Counted from the stretch's first letter, positions 18,532 through 27,488 are shown. The stretch is 64,000 nt of DNA from Alcanivorax profundi (GCF_003597125.1 NZ_QYYA01000004.1:124001-188000); one strand, 5' to 3'. The notes: generated by a model not told the origin, from the letters alone. Translations and numbers: made by a program.

Positions 18532-19407
18532 ATGCAAGACACCTTTGAATTGTTATCTGAAAGCCCAACCTTACTGGTTGGGCTTTGTGCTTTTTTCGGG
18601 CTGCTGGTCGGCAGCTTTCTGAATGTGGTGATATACCGCCTGCCTGAGATGATGATGCGCAGCTGGCGGCATGAGGCGCGCGAGATTCTCGAATTACCCG
18701 AAGAACCGGACAACGAGATATTCAATCTGGTGACCCCGCGCTCGCGCTGCCCCAAGTGTCAGCACGCCATTGCCTGGTACGAAAACGTACCGGTTGTCAG
18801 CTGGCTAGCGCTTAAGGGCCGTTGTCGCGGGTGCGCCACTCCCATCAGCAAACGCTACCCCCTTATCGAGCTCGTCAGTGGACTTCTCGCTGGCATCTGT
18901 GCCTGGCAGTTTGGCTATGGCGGATGGCTGGTATTCACCCTTGCGGCGACGTGGACACTGTTGGCCGCGGCCATGATTGATGCCGACACGACCCTGTTGC
19001 CGGATGATCTCAACTACCCTCTACTCTGGGCTGGCCTGCTTGCGGCCCTGCTGGGCATCTCGCCCGTGTCCCTGCCTGATGCCGTGATTGGCGCCATGGC
19101 AGGCTACCTCTCCCTTTGGAGCGTGTATTGGCTGTTCAAACTGCTAACCGGGAAGGAAGGCATGGGGTACGGGGACTTTAAACTGCTCGCGGCTCTCGGC
19201 GCCTGGGTGGGCTGGCAGTACCTGCCGCTGATTATCCTGCTCTCATCGGTGGTCGGTCTTGTCTTCGCAGTCGGCGCCATGGTCTTTGCTGGCCAGAAAC
19301 GCACCCAGATCCCCTTCGGCCCCTACCTCGCCACGGCCGGGTGGATTGCCCTGCTGTGGGGCGATAGCATCGTCAACTCGTATCTGGGGATGTTCAAGGT
19401 CGGTTGA
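18532..19407 (+). CDS. pilD: Prepilin peptidase / N-methyltransferase
   Basis: 291-residue inner-membrane aspartyl peptidase that cleaves prepilin leaders after Gly and methylates the new N-terminus. The methyltransferase-side tetracysteine site is C73, C76, C98 and C101. Catalytic aspartates are D150 and/or D152 (in [11 protein letters not shown]) and D215 in GYGDFK. About eight hydrophobic segments are present. Its presence with pilA indicates local leader processing; it would also serve any type II secretion pseudopilins elsewhere. Confidence 0.97.
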   Translation: MQDTFELLSESPTLLVGLCAFFGLLVGSFLNVVIYRLPEMMMRSWRHEAREILELPEEPDNEIFNLVTPRSRCPKCQHAIAWYENVPVVSWLALKGRCRGCATPISKRYPLIELVSGLLAGICAWQFGYGGWLVFTLAATWTLLAAAMIDADTTLLPDDLNYPLLWAGLLAALLGISPVSLPDAVIGAMAGYLSLWSVYWLFKLLTGKEGMGYGDFKLLAALGAWVGWQYLPLIILLSSVVGLVFAVGAMVFAGQKRTQIPFGPYLATAGWIALLWGDSIVNSYLGMFKVG

Positions 19408-19424
19408 TCCGCGCCCTCCTGCCC

Positions 19425-19455
19425 GTGTGGGAGCCATGCTCGCATGGCTCCTGCA
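19425..19455. repeat. REP-like hairpin between pilD and coaE
   Basis: Perfect 10-bp stem GGAGCCATGC / GCATGGCTCC with a 2-nt loop, flanked by TGTG on the left and TGCA on the right. The TGTGGGAGC...GCTCCTGCA ends resemble Pseudomonas-type REP elements. There is no T-tract except a weak AAAAAC-rich stretch downstream, so a terminator role is less likely. Confidence 0.55.
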
Positions 19456-19487
19456 AAAACAAAAAGTGAGAATACCAAGGAAATGTC

Positions 19488-20090
19488 ATGTTCGTAGTGG
19501 GTCTTACCGGCGGCATTGGCAGCGGCAAAACCGCCGCAACGGATTATCTGGCCCAGCTGGGCATTACCATTGTGGATGCGGATCTGGCCTCGCGGGTGGT
19601 GGTGGAGCCCGGTCAGCCGGCATTGCAGGCGATTGCCGAGCGTTTTGGCGACCATGTGATCGCGAAAGATGGCGCCCTGGATCGACGCGCGCTGCGCGAA
19701 ATCGTGTTTGCCGACCCGGACGCACTCAAGGCGCTGGAAGGCATCACCCACCCGGCCATTGGTCAGGAACTTCGCAACCAGATTGCTGCGAGCAAGTCGC
19801 CCTACACCGTGCTCGTTTCTCCCTTGCTGTTCGAGACAAGCCAGAAAGACCTGGTACAACGCACTCTGGTCATTGATGCACCTGCGGAACTGCAGGTGAA
19901 GCGCACCATGGCCCGGGACCAGGTACCCGAAGAGCAGGTTGCGGCCATCATGAAAGCTCAGTTGGAACGGACCCAACGGCTGGATCAGGCGGACGATGTC
20001 GTCGAGAACCATGGCTCGCTGCAGAGGCTACATGACCAGCTGGATGTGCTACACAAACTTTATCTGGATCTGGCCAGCCATCATTCGTAG
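19488..20090 (+). CDS. coaE: Dephospho-CoA kinase
   Basis: Last enzyme of CoA synthesis (dephospho-CoA + ATP to CoA). 200 residues with the P-loop GGIGSGKT at residues 8-15, the VDADLASR substrate motif around residue 30 and the LVSPLLFE segment near 110. coaE after pilD is the standard arrangement in Pseudomonas relatives and probably continues the pilBCD transcript. Confidence 0.97.
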   Translation: MFVVGLTGGIGSGKTAATDYLAQLGITIVDADLASRVVVEPGQPALQAIAERFGDHVIAKDGALDRRALREIVFADPDALKALEGITHPAIGQELRNQIAASKSPYTVLVSPLLFETSQKDLVQRTLVIDAPAELQVKRTMARDQVPEEQVAAIMKAQLERTQRLDQADDVVENHGSLQRLHDQLDVLHKLYLDLASHHS

Positions 20091-20167
20091 GCTGAAACGC
20101 CTACGGGCTTCGCTGGCAAGCACCTCGCAACGGCGGAGATCGGCTCACGCCGATTTCCACCCTACGA
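20085..20167. repeat. Intergenic repeat-like structured block after coaE
   Basis: TCGTAGG at the left and CCTACGA at the right form a long-range inverted pair over 83 bp. Inside are two hairpins: GTAGG-loop-CCTAC (20088-20104) and GATCGG-loop-CCGATTTC (about 20138-20156). The right half matches the widespread style GTAGGGTGGAAATCGGCG...CGCCGATTTCCACC of gammaproteobacterial intergenic repeats. The coaE stop codon lies in its left edge. Confidence 0.5.
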
Positions 20168-20169
20168 TG

Positions 20170-20197
20170 CTGACGCCTGACGCCTGACGCCTGACGT
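20170..20197. repeat. Heptamer array CTGACGC x4
   Basis: Four consecutive 7-bp units CTGACGC (last unit CTGACGT) without gaps, between coaE and yacG. It directly follows the structured block above. Confidence 0.85.
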
Positions 20198-20225
20198 CAA
20201 AGAGGTTAAGATCCAGCCTTTCGCT

Positions 20226-20246
20226 GTCCACTATCAACTGTCAACT
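20226..20246. repeat. Heptamer array of the RTYAACT type x3, just upstream of yacG
   Basis: Units GTCCACT, ATCAACT, GTCAACT in tandem. The array ends 7 bp before the yacG ATG, in the place where a ribosome-binding site would be expected; no good AGGAG is present there. Confidence 0.8.
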
Positions 20247-20253
20247 GATCTTT

Positions 20254-20442
20254 ATGTCCGACAACACCACCCGCACCTATCCCTGTCCGCAATGCAAAAG
20301 CCTGACCCGCTTTGATAACAACCCCTGGCGGCCATTCTGTAGCGAACGCTGCAAACTCATTGATTTGGGGGACTGGGCGTCAGAGCGACATGCCATCCCG
20401 GGTGACCCGGAAGCTCCCGGGATGGATTTCGAGGAACAGTGA
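20254..20442 (+). CDS. yacG: DNA gyrase inhibitor / zinc-binding protein YacG
   Basis: Small zinc protein that binds GyrB and inhibits gyrase in E. coli. 62 residues with a Cys4 zinc site at C11, C14, C29 and C33 (CPQC...FCSERC) and the DLGDWASE segment conserved in the family, followed by a short acidic tail. Position after coaE is conserved. Confidence 0.95.
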   Translation: MSDNTTRTYPCPQCKSLTRFDNNPWRPFCSERCKLIDLGDWASERHAIPGDPEAPGMDFEEQ

Positions 20443-20499
20443 AGGCTGCGCGAGCAGCATACCCTGTCAAGTTTTTCGGGTTTTTCCTTGTTTTTAAGC

Positions 20500-20538
20500 G
20501 CATGAGGCCGCGCCCGGAATCCGGGCGCGGCCTCATGC
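20500..20538. repeat. 39-bp near-perfect palindrome between yacG and the Nudix-ThiE gene
   Basis: Bases 20500-20518 pair with 20520-20538 as an uninterrupted 19-bp stem (GCATGAGG...CCCGGA / TCCGGG...CCTCATGC) around a single unpaired base. It lies between two convergent genes and may serve as a bidirectional terminator, though no T-tract follows on either side. Three T5 runs at 20472, 20481 and 20491 precede it at 9-10 bp spacing. Confidence 0.85.
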
Positions 20539-20572
20539 ATTGAAGTCACAACCAGTCGCTTATCGCGACACT

Positions 20573-20600
20573 GTTAACTATTCACTGTTAACTGTTAACT
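20573..20600. repeat. Heptamer array GTTAACT x4 overlapping the 3' end of the Nudix-ThiE gene
   Basis: Units GTTAACT, ATTCACT, GTTAACT, GTTAACT. The TAA stop of the minus-strand gene (20597-20595) is part of the last unit. Confidence 0.85.
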
Positions 20601-21536
20601 CCAAAAGGCGCGGATGCCTGCGACGCCCACCGCGCCATGCTCTCGGGCAAGGCAGATGTCCTCCGGCCCCACTCCTCCCAGCATGTAGCAGGCAAGGGGT
20701 AACCCGCAGGCCCATTGGCCCGCTCTCTCCCAGCCCAGGGCGGGCTGGTCTGGATGAGTGGTTGTCGGGTTAACGGGTGAAATCAGTGCGCTATCCAGAC
20801 CCAGGCTGACCGCTTTATCCAGCGCCTGCTGATCATGGCAAGCCGCCGAGACCACACCGGAAAAATCGGGACGGCGAGAGCAACCCATCAGCACGCTGGC
20901 AGGCAGATGCAAACCGAACACACCCTCCGGCATTCCCCCTGCCATTCCGAGGGGAGAATCTGCCCTCAACCAGACGCGCACCCCGGCACGACGACAGGTC
21001 TCCAGAATGCGCTCGCGGGCAGGATGCTGACTCCAGGCGCGCAAATAAACGCCGGTTTGCATACTGTCCAGACGCTCGATACCCGTCAGCAACGTATTAA
21101 GCTCAATGGTATCGGGCACAATGGCAAGACACGGGGGGAGCATAATTGCCGTCACAACCGGCTGGTTAGCCGCCGGAAACGACAGTTCTGCCAGATCACT
21201 CAAGGCAAACCAGGCAACTTGCTGCCCTTCCCTGCCCGTGGGCACTCCTCGCCACCCGGTCACATCCCGAAAATGCAGGGTCACGTGCAAATCAGGGTAC
21301 TGATGCGCAATGGTCATAAAAGGAGAAGAGAGGGACGACGCCATGCCCAGCTCTTCATAGAGCTCACGAGCCAACGCCTCATCAAGCCGCTCCCCCGGCT
21401 CCACTTTGCCACCGGGGAATTCCCAGCGGCCGCCCTGATGCTTGTGGTCCGGACGCTTGCTGAGACAGATACGCCCATCTTCGCCACGGATAATGGCGGC
21501 AACAACGGTAATGGCGGGAGTAGGTTCAGTGCTCAT
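20595..21536 (-). CDS. Nudix hydrolase fused to a ThiE-like domain
   Basis: 313 residues in two parts. The N-terminal MutT-type Nudix domain (about 1-130) has the box GGKVEPGERLDEALARELYEELG-type arrangement, starting at about G42, typical of 8-oxo-dGTP diphosphatases. The C-terminal part (about 150-313) resembles thiamine-phosphate synthase/TenI, with GVYLRAW, ADSPLG and a final YMLGGVGPEDICLAREHGAVGVAGI phosphate-binding region. Such fusions are common beside argJ-secA in Pseudomonas relatives. The Nudix part probably sanitises oxidised nucleotides; whether the ThiE part is catalytic is uncertain. The stop codon lies in a heptamer repeat. Confidence 0.9.
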   Translation of the reverse strand: MSTEPTPAITVVAAIIRGEDGRICLSKRPDHKHQGGRWEFPGGKVEPGERLDEALARELYEELGMASSLSSPFMTIAHQYPDLHVTLHFRDVTGWRGVPTGREGQQVAWFALSDLAELSFPAANQPVVTAIMLPPCLAIVPDTIELNTLLTGIERLDSMQTGVYLRAWSQHPARERILETCRRAGVRVWLRADSPLGMAGGMPEGVFGLHLPASVLMGCSRRPDFSGVVSAACHDQQALDKAVSLGLDSALISPVNPTTTHPDQPALGWERAGQWACGLPLACYMLGGVGPEDICLAREHGAVGVAGIRAFWS

Positions 21537-21629
21537 TTATCTGGGTCCATTCGCTCTGGCAGCGACCGGGATAATATCGGAGCGTGCTTGCACACGAAGC
21601 AGTGGACTGCCGGCCCAGGCAAATTCACT

Positions 21630-21655
21630 CTCGCTTGCAAGCAAGCCCCTACAGG
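21630..21655. repeat. REP-like hairpin upstream of the Nudix-ThiE gene
   Basis: GCTTGC-AA-GCAAGC forms a 6-bp stem, with CTC at the left and CCCCTACAGG at the right. Read on the minus strand it is CCTGTAGGGGCTTGCTTGCAAGC, closely like Pseudomonas REP sequences and like the 19425 element in its end sequence. It lies in the 137-bp gap before argJ. Confidence 0.5.
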
Positions 21656-21673
21656 GCGATGAAGCCACAGCCT

Positions 21674-22876
21674 CTAGGTTCGGTATTCCGCGTTGATCTT
21701 CACATAGTCATAGCTGAAGTCACAGGTCCAGACCGTGCATTCTGCCTCGCCGGCATTGAGCTCAGCACGGATGGAAATGTCAGGCTGGGCCATGACGGCC
21801 GACCCTTTGGCCTCCTGATAGTCTTCCGCTACGCCTCCCTGCTCGACCAGCAGCACATCACCAAGCCACACACTCACCTTACTAACGTCCAATGCAGCAA
21901 TGGGAGCGCGGCCAATGGCCGCCAGAATCCTGCCCCAGTTAGGATCCGATGCAAACAGGGCGGTCTTGACGAGCGGAGAATGGGCGATAGTTTCCGCCAC
22001 GATACGGGCATCCGCTTCGCTATCTGCCCCCGCCACCGTAATGGCCACAAACTTGGTAGCACCTTCACCGTCGCGCACCAGCGCCTGGGCAAGCTCGACG
22101 AAGACCTCTTCAAGTGCATTGAACAACAACTGACTGCCGGCATTCAGCTCTGTGATTTCCGGCATCTCCGCCTTCGCCGTGCTGATCAACATGCAGGCAT
22201 CGTTGGTGGAGGTATCACCGTCTACCGTGACCCGATTGAAGGATTTGTCCGCCAATGCTTTTACCCACTGGTCCAACAGCGGCTTGGCGATGGGAGCGTC
22301 TGTGGCAATGTAGCCCAACATGGTCGCCATATTCGGCTTGATCATGCCCGACCCCTTCGACATGCCGGTCACGGTCACAGGGACACCCGCCATTTCCACC
22401 CGGCGGCTGGCCACTTTCGGGTAGGTGTCGGTGGTCATGATGCCTTCTGACGCTCGGCCCCAATGGTGTTCATCCAGGTTGGCCAAGGCCATTGGTAACC
22501 CTTTCTCGAACGCCGGCAACGGGAACTGCTCGCCAATCACTCCGGTGGAGTACGGCAGGATTTCGTCTTCCGCACAACCCGCCACTTGCGCCAGCAATCG
22601 ACAGCTGGCCAGGCAGTTTTCCATACCCTTCTGCCCGGTGCCCGCATTGGCGTAGCCCGTATTGATCATCAAATACCGTGGCGTGGTTGTTGCCAGTCGC
22701 TGCCTGGCCACCTGCACCGGTGCGGCGCAGAAACGATTCAGGGTGAATACCCCGCTGACACGGGAACCTTCCGCCAGTTCCAGCACAACCAGATCCTTAC
22801 GGTTGGCTTTCTTGATGCCCGCTTCCACGGCCGCAAGCCGGATACCGGGAACAGGTAACCACTCAGTCTGTGTCAT
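21674..22876 (-). CDS. argJ: Bifunctional ornithine acetyltransferase / N-acetylglutamate synthase
   Basis: Arginine pathway enzyme that transfers the acetyl group from N-acetylornithine to glutamate (and may use acetyl-CoA). 400 residues. It is self-cleaved at the conserved KGSGMIKPNMATMLGY motif; the nucleophile of the beta chain is predicted to be T185. DGDTSTNDA and the C-terminal DLGDGSA-like region are also family features. It lies between secA and the Nudix-ThiE gene on the same strand. Confidence 0.97.
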   Translation of the reverse strand: MTQTEWLPVPGIRLAAVEAGIKKANRKDLVVLELAEGSRVSGVFTLNRFCAAPVQVARQRLATTTPRYLMINTGYANAGTGQKGMENCLASCRLLAQVAGCAEDEILPYSTGVIGEQFPLPAFEKGLPMALANLDEHHWGRASEGIMTTDTYPKVASRRVEMAGVPVTVTGMSKGSGMIKPNMATMLGYIATDAPIAKPLLDQWVKALADKSFNRVTVDGDTSTNDACMLISTAKAEMPEITELNAGSQLLFNALEEVFVELAQALVRDGEGATKFVAITVAGADSEADARIVAETIAHSPLVKTALFASDPNWGRILAAIGRAPIAALDVSKVSVWLGDVLLVEQGGVAEDYQEAKGSAVMAQPDISIRAELNAGEAECTVWTCDFSYDYVKINAEYRT

Positions 22877-22904
22877 AACCCTTTCCTTGAAAAATCAGCT
22901 ACAT

Positions 22905-22932
22905 GCTTCAAGCAGCAAGCGACAAGCCTAAA
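22905..22932. repeat. Heptamer array GCNNCAA x4, left of the secA terminator
   Basis: Units GCTTCAA, GCAGCAA, GCGACAA and GCCTAAA. It is in inverted orientation to the array at 22970-22997; the two flank the hairpin at 22940-22960. Confidence 0.7.
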
Positions 22933-22939
22933 CAAAGAA

Positions 22940-22960
22940 AGCACCGGCTTTGCCGGTGCT
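22940..22960 (-). terminator. Terminator of secA
   Basis: Perfect 9-bp stem AGCACCGGC / GCCGGTGCT with a 3-nt loop. On the minus strand it is followed by TTTCTTTGTTT, giving a rho-independent form, 43 bp after the secA stop. Confidence 0.8.
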
Positions 22961-22969
22961 CTGGTTTCC

Positions 22970-22997
22970 TTGCAGCTTGAAGCTTCTCGCTTGAGAC
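22970..22997. repeat. Heptamer array TTGNNGC x4, right of the secA terminator
   Basis: Units TTGCAGC, TTGAAGC, TTCTCGC and TTGAGAC, ending 5 bp before the secA stop. They are the reverse complement type of the array at 22905-22932. Confidence 0.7.
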
Positions 22998-23002
22998 TGG
23001 GT

Positions 23003-25723
23003 TTATTCAATCTTGCCGTGACACTGCTTGTATTTCTTGCCAGATCCGCACGGGCAGGGTTCGTTACGCCCCACCTTGCGGCCGTCACGAACGACAGTTT
23101 TGGGCTGCTGGCCCTCGCGCTCACCTGAGGCCCCGGCTGTTCCATCGGTACCCGGCTCGGCCACCGCCTGCATTTTCATTTTTTCCGCCTGACGCTGCGC
23201 CTCTTCCTGCCGCTGCTGCTCCAAGCGCTCCAGCTCATCATCACGACGTACCTGGAAGCTGTGCAACACGCGAATCAGTTCGTGCTGAATCTGGTTTAAC
23301 AGGGTCTGGAACAGCTCAAAAGCTTCTTTCTTGTATTCCTGCTTGGGATTTTTCTGGGCGTAACCACGCAGATGAATCCCCTGGCGCAGATGATCCATAC
23401 TGGCCAGATGTTCTTTCCAGTGTCGATCCAGAATCTGCAGCATCAGATGCTTTTCAATACGGCGCAGGTCTTCAACACCAATCTCTGCCTCTTTGCGCTC
23501 GTAGTCTTGCTCCAGACTTTCCACCAGTTTCTCGACAACCCCGTCAATATGGAGCTGGTTGTCTTCATTCAACCACTGGCCAACCGGCGCATTGCTCTGG
23601 AACTCCGCTTCAAGAATTTTTTCCAGGCCCGGGATATCCCACTGATCCTCCACGGAACCCGGCGCCATATAATTGTGCACCACTTCCTGAAGCACATCGT
23701 AACGAATGCCTTTTACAGAATTGGTCAGATCCGCTGTCTCGAGAATCTGGTCACGCTGACTGTATATAACCTGACGCTGATCGTTGGCCACATCGTCATA
23801 TTCCAGCAGGTTTTTGCGGATGTCGAAGTTGCGCCCTTCCACTTTACGCTGTGCGTTTTCGATCGCACGGGTCACCCAGCGGTGCTCGATGGCTTCACCG
23901 TTTTCCAGCCCCAGCGAACGCATCATGCCGCGGATACGATCCGAAGCGAAAATTCGCATCAGGTCATCTTCCATAGACAGGAAGAAACGGGTGTAACCGG
24001 GATCCCCCTGACGGCCGGCACGCCCGCGTAGCTGGTTGTCGATACGACGGGACTCATGGCGCTCGGTACCAATGATGTGCAGCCCCCCGGCCTCCATCAC
24101 CTTGTCATGATTAGCCTGCCACTCTGCACGGATCTTTTCGGCCTGGGCTTCGGATGGCTCATCCATGTGTTTAATTTGCTCTTCCGGGTTACCCCCGAGC
24201 ATGATGTCAGTACCCCGGCCTGCCATATTGGTGGCAATGGTCACGGCACCGGGACGACCCGCCTGGGCAATAATCTGTGCTTCACGCTGGTGGAATTTGG
24301 CGTTCAGGACTTCATGATGAATCTTGTCCTGTTTAAGCCGCTTGGAGAGATACTCAGAGGCCTCAATCGTGGCGGTACCGACCAGCACAGGCGCGCCCTT
24401 GTCTACCGCTTTTCTGATTTCGTCAACGATAGCATCGAATTTTTCCTGCAGGCTCAGATACACCAGGTCATTGGCATCCACCCTCACCATGGGTCTGTTG
24501 GTGGGGATAACCACCACATCCATGCCATAAATCTGGCGGAATTCCAGCGCTTCGGTATCGGCCGTACCGGTCATGCCGGACAACTTGTTATAGAGACGGA
24601 AGTAGTTCTGGAAGGTGGTGGACGCCAGCGTCTGGTTTTCCTGCTGAATGTTCACCCCTTCTTTGGCCTCAATCGCCTGGTGGATACCCTCTGACCAGCG
24701 ACGGCCGGGCATGGTACGACCAGTATGCTCGTCCACAATCACAATCTGGCCACCCTGGACAATGTAGTCCCGGTCGACATGGAACAGGGCATGGGCCTTC
24801 AGGGCCGCGTGCACATGGTGCAGCAGGGCCAGGTTATGGGCTGCATAAAGGCTTTCACCTTCTTCCAAAAGGCCATTGCTGACCAACAGGGATTCGATCT
24901 TCTGATGGCCATCTTCGGTCAGTTCCACCTGCCGCTGTTTCTCATCGACGAAATAATCGCCTTCGTCTTCCTCTGTCTGCCCTTTCAGATTTGGCATCAA
25001 CTTGTTGATCGCCATGTACAGCTCGGAGGAATCCGACGCCGGGCCGGAGATGATCAGCGGTGTACGCGCTTCATCAATAAGAATGGAATCCACCTCATCG
25101 ACAATGGCGTAATTCAACCCACGCTGAACCCGGTCTTCCAACCGGAAAGCCATATTGTCACGCAGGTAATCGAACCCGTACTCGTTATTGGTGCCGTAGG
25201 TTATGTCGGAATTATAGGCGACACGCTTCTGCTCGGAGGGCTGCTGGGACAAGATCACCCCAACCGACAGACCCAGGAACTCATAGAGCGGACGCATCCA
25301 GTTGGCATCCCGCTCGGCCAGGTAATCATTCACCGTCACCACGTGAACACCATGGCCGGACAAGGCGTTAAGATATGCTGGCAGGGTCGCGGTCAGGGTT
25401 TTACCCTCACCGGTGCGCATTTCAGAAATTCGCCCTTCATGGAGGGAAATCCCTCCCATCATCTGAACGTCGAAGTGACGCATGCCCATGACCCGGGTTG
25501 AAGCCTCACGGACCACCGCAAATGCTTCAGGCAGCAACTCATCCAGAGTCCTGCCTTGCTGGAAGGCGTCGCGGAATTCTGTTGTTTTGTGCTGTAACTC
25601 GCCGTCAGTCAGATTCGCCAGCGCTTCCCCATGGCTACCGATCGCTTCCACCAGCTTCGCCATGCGCTTGAGTTCACGATCATTCTTGGTGCCGATAATT
25701 TTTTTTACGATGGTACCCAGCAT
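23003..25723 (-). CDS. secA: Preprotein translocase ATPase SecA
   Basis: Cytoplasmic/membrane motor that drives preproteins through SecYEG. 906 residues. Walker A is in [13 protein letters not shown] near residue 105; the [13 protein letters not shown] motif of the DEAD domain lies near residue 210. The C-terminus has a Gln/Glu-rich linker and the zinc-binding [14 protein letters not shown] motif for SecB and ribosome interaction. It is followed by a strong hairpin terminator. Confidence 0.99.
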   Translation of the reverse strand: MLGTIVKKIIGTKNDRELKRMAKLVEAIGSHGEALANLTDGELQHKTTEFRDAFQQGRTLDELLPEAFAVVREASTRVMGMRHFDVQMMGGISLHEGRISEMRTGEGKTLTATLPAYLNALSGHGVHVVTVNDYLAERDANWMRPLYEFLGLSVGVILSQQPSEQKRVAYNSDITYGTNNEYGFDYLRDNMAFRLEDRVQRGLNYAIVDEVDSILIDEARTPLIISGPASDSSELYMAINKLMPNLKGQTEEDEGDYFVDEKQRQVELTEDGHQKIESLLVSNGLLEEGESLYAAHNLALLHHVHAALKAHALFHVDRDYIVQGGQIVIVDEHTGRTMPGRRWSEGIHQAIEAKEGVNIQQENQTLASTTFQNYFRLYNKLSGMTGTADTEALEFRQIYGMDVVVIPTNRPMVRVDANDLVYLSLQEKFDAIVDEIRKAVDKGAPVLVGTATIEASEYLSKRLKQDKIHHEVLNAKFHQREAQIIAQAGRPGAVTIATNMAGRGTDIMLGGNPEEQIKHMDEPSEAQAEKIRAEWQANHDKVMEAGGLHIIGTERHESRRIDNQLRGRAGRQGDPGYTRFFLSMEDDLMRIFASDRIRGMMRSLGLENGEAIEHRWVTRAIENAQRKVEGRNFDIRKNLLEYDDVANDQRQVIYSQRDQILETADLTNSVKGIRYDVLQEVVHNYMAPGSVEDQWDIPGLEKILEAEFQSNAPVGQWLNEDNQLHIDGVVEKLVESLEQDYERKEAEIGVEDLRRIEKHLMLQILDRHWKEHLASMDHLRQGIHLRGYAQKNPKQEYKKEAFELFQTLLNQIQHELIRVLHSFQVRRDDELERLEQQRQEEAQRQAEKMKMQAVAEPGTDGTAGASGEREGQQPKTVVRDGRKVGRNEPCPCGSGKKYKQCHGKIE

Positions 25724-25906
25724 AAAACTTCCGATTCAGTAAACAGTCAGGCCACTCCGTCACGTGCGGGAAAAAACCGCCAGAACGAATTGTCGCGCAC
25801 GCACGACCCCAGCGGACACGAGACGGACTCAGGCAAGGGAGCCATTCTAAACACAATAGTTTGGAGAGATAAGGTGGTATTCACGGTTATCAAGGCCTGC
25901 CCATGA

Positions 25907-25931
25907 AAAACGGCCCCTAAGGGGCCGTTTT
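25907..25931 (-). terminator. Terminator between secA and the M23 peptidase gene
   Basis: AAAACGGCCCC-TAA-GGGGCCGTTTT, an 11-bp perfect stem 11 bp after the peptidase stop. It ends in T/A runs on both sides; it mainly serves the minus-strand peptidase gene. Confidence 0.88.
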
Positions 25932-25941
25932 CGCTGTCATT

Positions 25942-26874
25942 TCAGCGTCTTGCACGATAAATATAGGGCTGAGGGTTAACCTGGGCGCCATTTTTCAACA
26001 CTTCGTAGTGCACATGCGGCCCTGTTGATCGTCCGGAATTACCGACTTTGGCAATGGTGTCCCCGGTCCTGACGATTTCCCCGGACTCAACCACCAGTTC
26101 CGCAGCATGCCCATAACGGGTGGTAATGCCGTTACCGTGGTTGATCTCCACCATTTTACCGTAACCAGATCGCTCGCCGGAAAATGTCACTACACCGGAG
26201 CCAGTGGCAATGATGGGAGTTCCCACCTTGCCTGCAAAGTCCACCCCCTTGTGCCAGGCCACACGACCTGTGAAGGGATCTGAGCGGCGACCATAGCGGC
26301 TGGACATCCAGCCTTTACTAAGAGGGCGGCCGGACAACCAGGTCTGGTCTTCAATCTGCTTGTCAGCGAGCAGATCTTCCAGGATCTCCAACTGACGTTC
26401 GCGCCGCTCCAGGGTTGCCGTCATCTGGTCCACAGCCTCCATAAAGGAAGGCAGCTCATAGCTGGCACCTTCATCCGCAGACTCCGGACCACCCAGCCCG
26501 GGGATGGTACTGAAATCGAACTCGTCGCTGCCCACATCGGCCACTTCTACAAGCCGCTCGCCCAGCGCATCGAGACGCACCAGCCGCGCCTGGGCCTGGG
26601 CCAGTTTCAGGGTCAGGGCGCGAAACTGCTCCTGGCTCAGCTGATCCAGATCCGCCAGCGCCAGCTGTTGCTCATGGAGCTGTTCGGCAAAACGCTCGGT
26701 CATCACCGGGGTGAATTCGGGCTGATCGCTGACATGATAGATGAGTTGGTAAGTGCCCACTGCCACCAGTACCGGTAACAGCAGAAACACCCCAGCCAAC
26801 ATCCACGGCCAATGGCGGGGGACAGGCAGGGTACGCGAATGGCCGCGCTTGCTGTTAAGGACTATGATATTCAT
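25942..26874 (-). CDS. Membrane-anchored M23 (LytM) family metallopeptidase
   Basis: 310 residues. A basic N-terminus and one membrane helix (about 24-46) place the rest in the periplasm. A coiled-coil-like region (about 65-115) precedes the LytM domain (about 185-305) with zinc/catalytic residues H208, D212 (HKGVD), H256 (RYGH), and H287/H289 (GPHVHYEV). All key residues are present, so it is probably an active peptidoglycan endopeptidase. It is divergent from dciA and sits between secA and the dcw/lpxC block, as in Pseudomonas. Confidence 0.93.
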   Translation of the reverse strand: MNIIVLNSKRGHSRTLPVPRHWPWMLAGVFLLLPVLVAVGTYQLIYHVSDQPEFTPVMTERFAEQLHEQQLALADLDQLSQEQFRALTLKLAQAQARLVRLDALGERLVEVADVGSDEFDFSTIPGLGGPESADEGASYELPSFMEAVDQMTATLERRERQLEILEDLLADKQIEDQTWLSGRPLSKGWMSSRYGRRSDPFTGRVAWHKGVDFAGKVGTPIIATGSGVVTFSGERSGYGKMVEINHGNGITTRYGHAAELVVESGEIVRTGDTIAKVGNSGRSTGPHVHYEVLKNGAQVNPQPYIYRARR

Positions 26875-26986
26875 AAATTCGTGTAACGCACCGGTAAAAA
26901 GCCGCTTATTTCGACTAAATTCAAATAGTTACGCCCAACTCTTTATAATCTTTTTTACAATTGGCAGGCTAGTCTAAGTAAAAGCC

Positions 26987-27439
26987 ATGAGCAAGACAAC
27001 TTCGCCCAAAGCCCTCCTCTCACTGCTCAGCGGTAACGCCACCCTGTCAGCACTGATGCGAGAAGCGAGAAAATCGCCCTCACAGGCCGAGCAAAACCCG
27101 CTCGATTGCCTACCCCCCGCCCTGCGCGAGCGGGTGACGCTGATCCGGGATCAACAGCGCTGGCTAGCGCTGGTAGAAACCAGCGCTACCGCCCAGCTGC
27201 TGCGATTCCATCTTCCTCGGCTCCAGCAGGCACTACCCGGCGAACAGGTAAAGATTGTCGTGGGCGGCAAACGTCAGCCGGGACTGTCTGCCCACACTTA
27301 TGCAGGCAAGGCGCGTGCCAACATTCCCAGACTTAGCCAGGAAAGTGCCCGACACATTCAGGCTTTGGCTGACACTATCGAGGATGACGGCCTAAAGGCA
27401 TCACTGGAGCGCCTGGCCAGCCGCGGAGAAAGCGACTAA
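26987..27439 (+). CDS. dciA: DUF721/DciA-type protein (DnaB helicase loading factor)
   Basis: 150 residues. The DUF721 domain is recognisable in the central LPPALRERVTLIRDQQRWLALVETSATAQLLRF segment (about 40-75). DciA is the ancestral bacterial factor that helps load the replicative helicase DnaB. The position between lpxC and secA is the conserved one for this family. Sequence similarity in this family is weak, so the call rests on domain pattern plus location. The 201 bp to lpxC hold two hairpins (27489-27506, TCACCGT/ACGGTGA; and about 27579-27613) but no clear T-tract. Confidence 0.82.
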   Translation: MSKTTSPKALLSLLSGNATLSALMREARKSPSQAEQNPLDCLPPALRERVTLIRDQQRWLALVETSATAQLLRFHLPRLQQALPGEQVKIVVGGKRQPGLSAHTYAGKARANIPRLSQESARHIQALADTIEDDGLKASLERLASRGESD

Positions 27440-27488
27440 ACCGCCATTAAACTCGCGATCCAGGCTCACGTCCGTTTGAAAAATGCTG

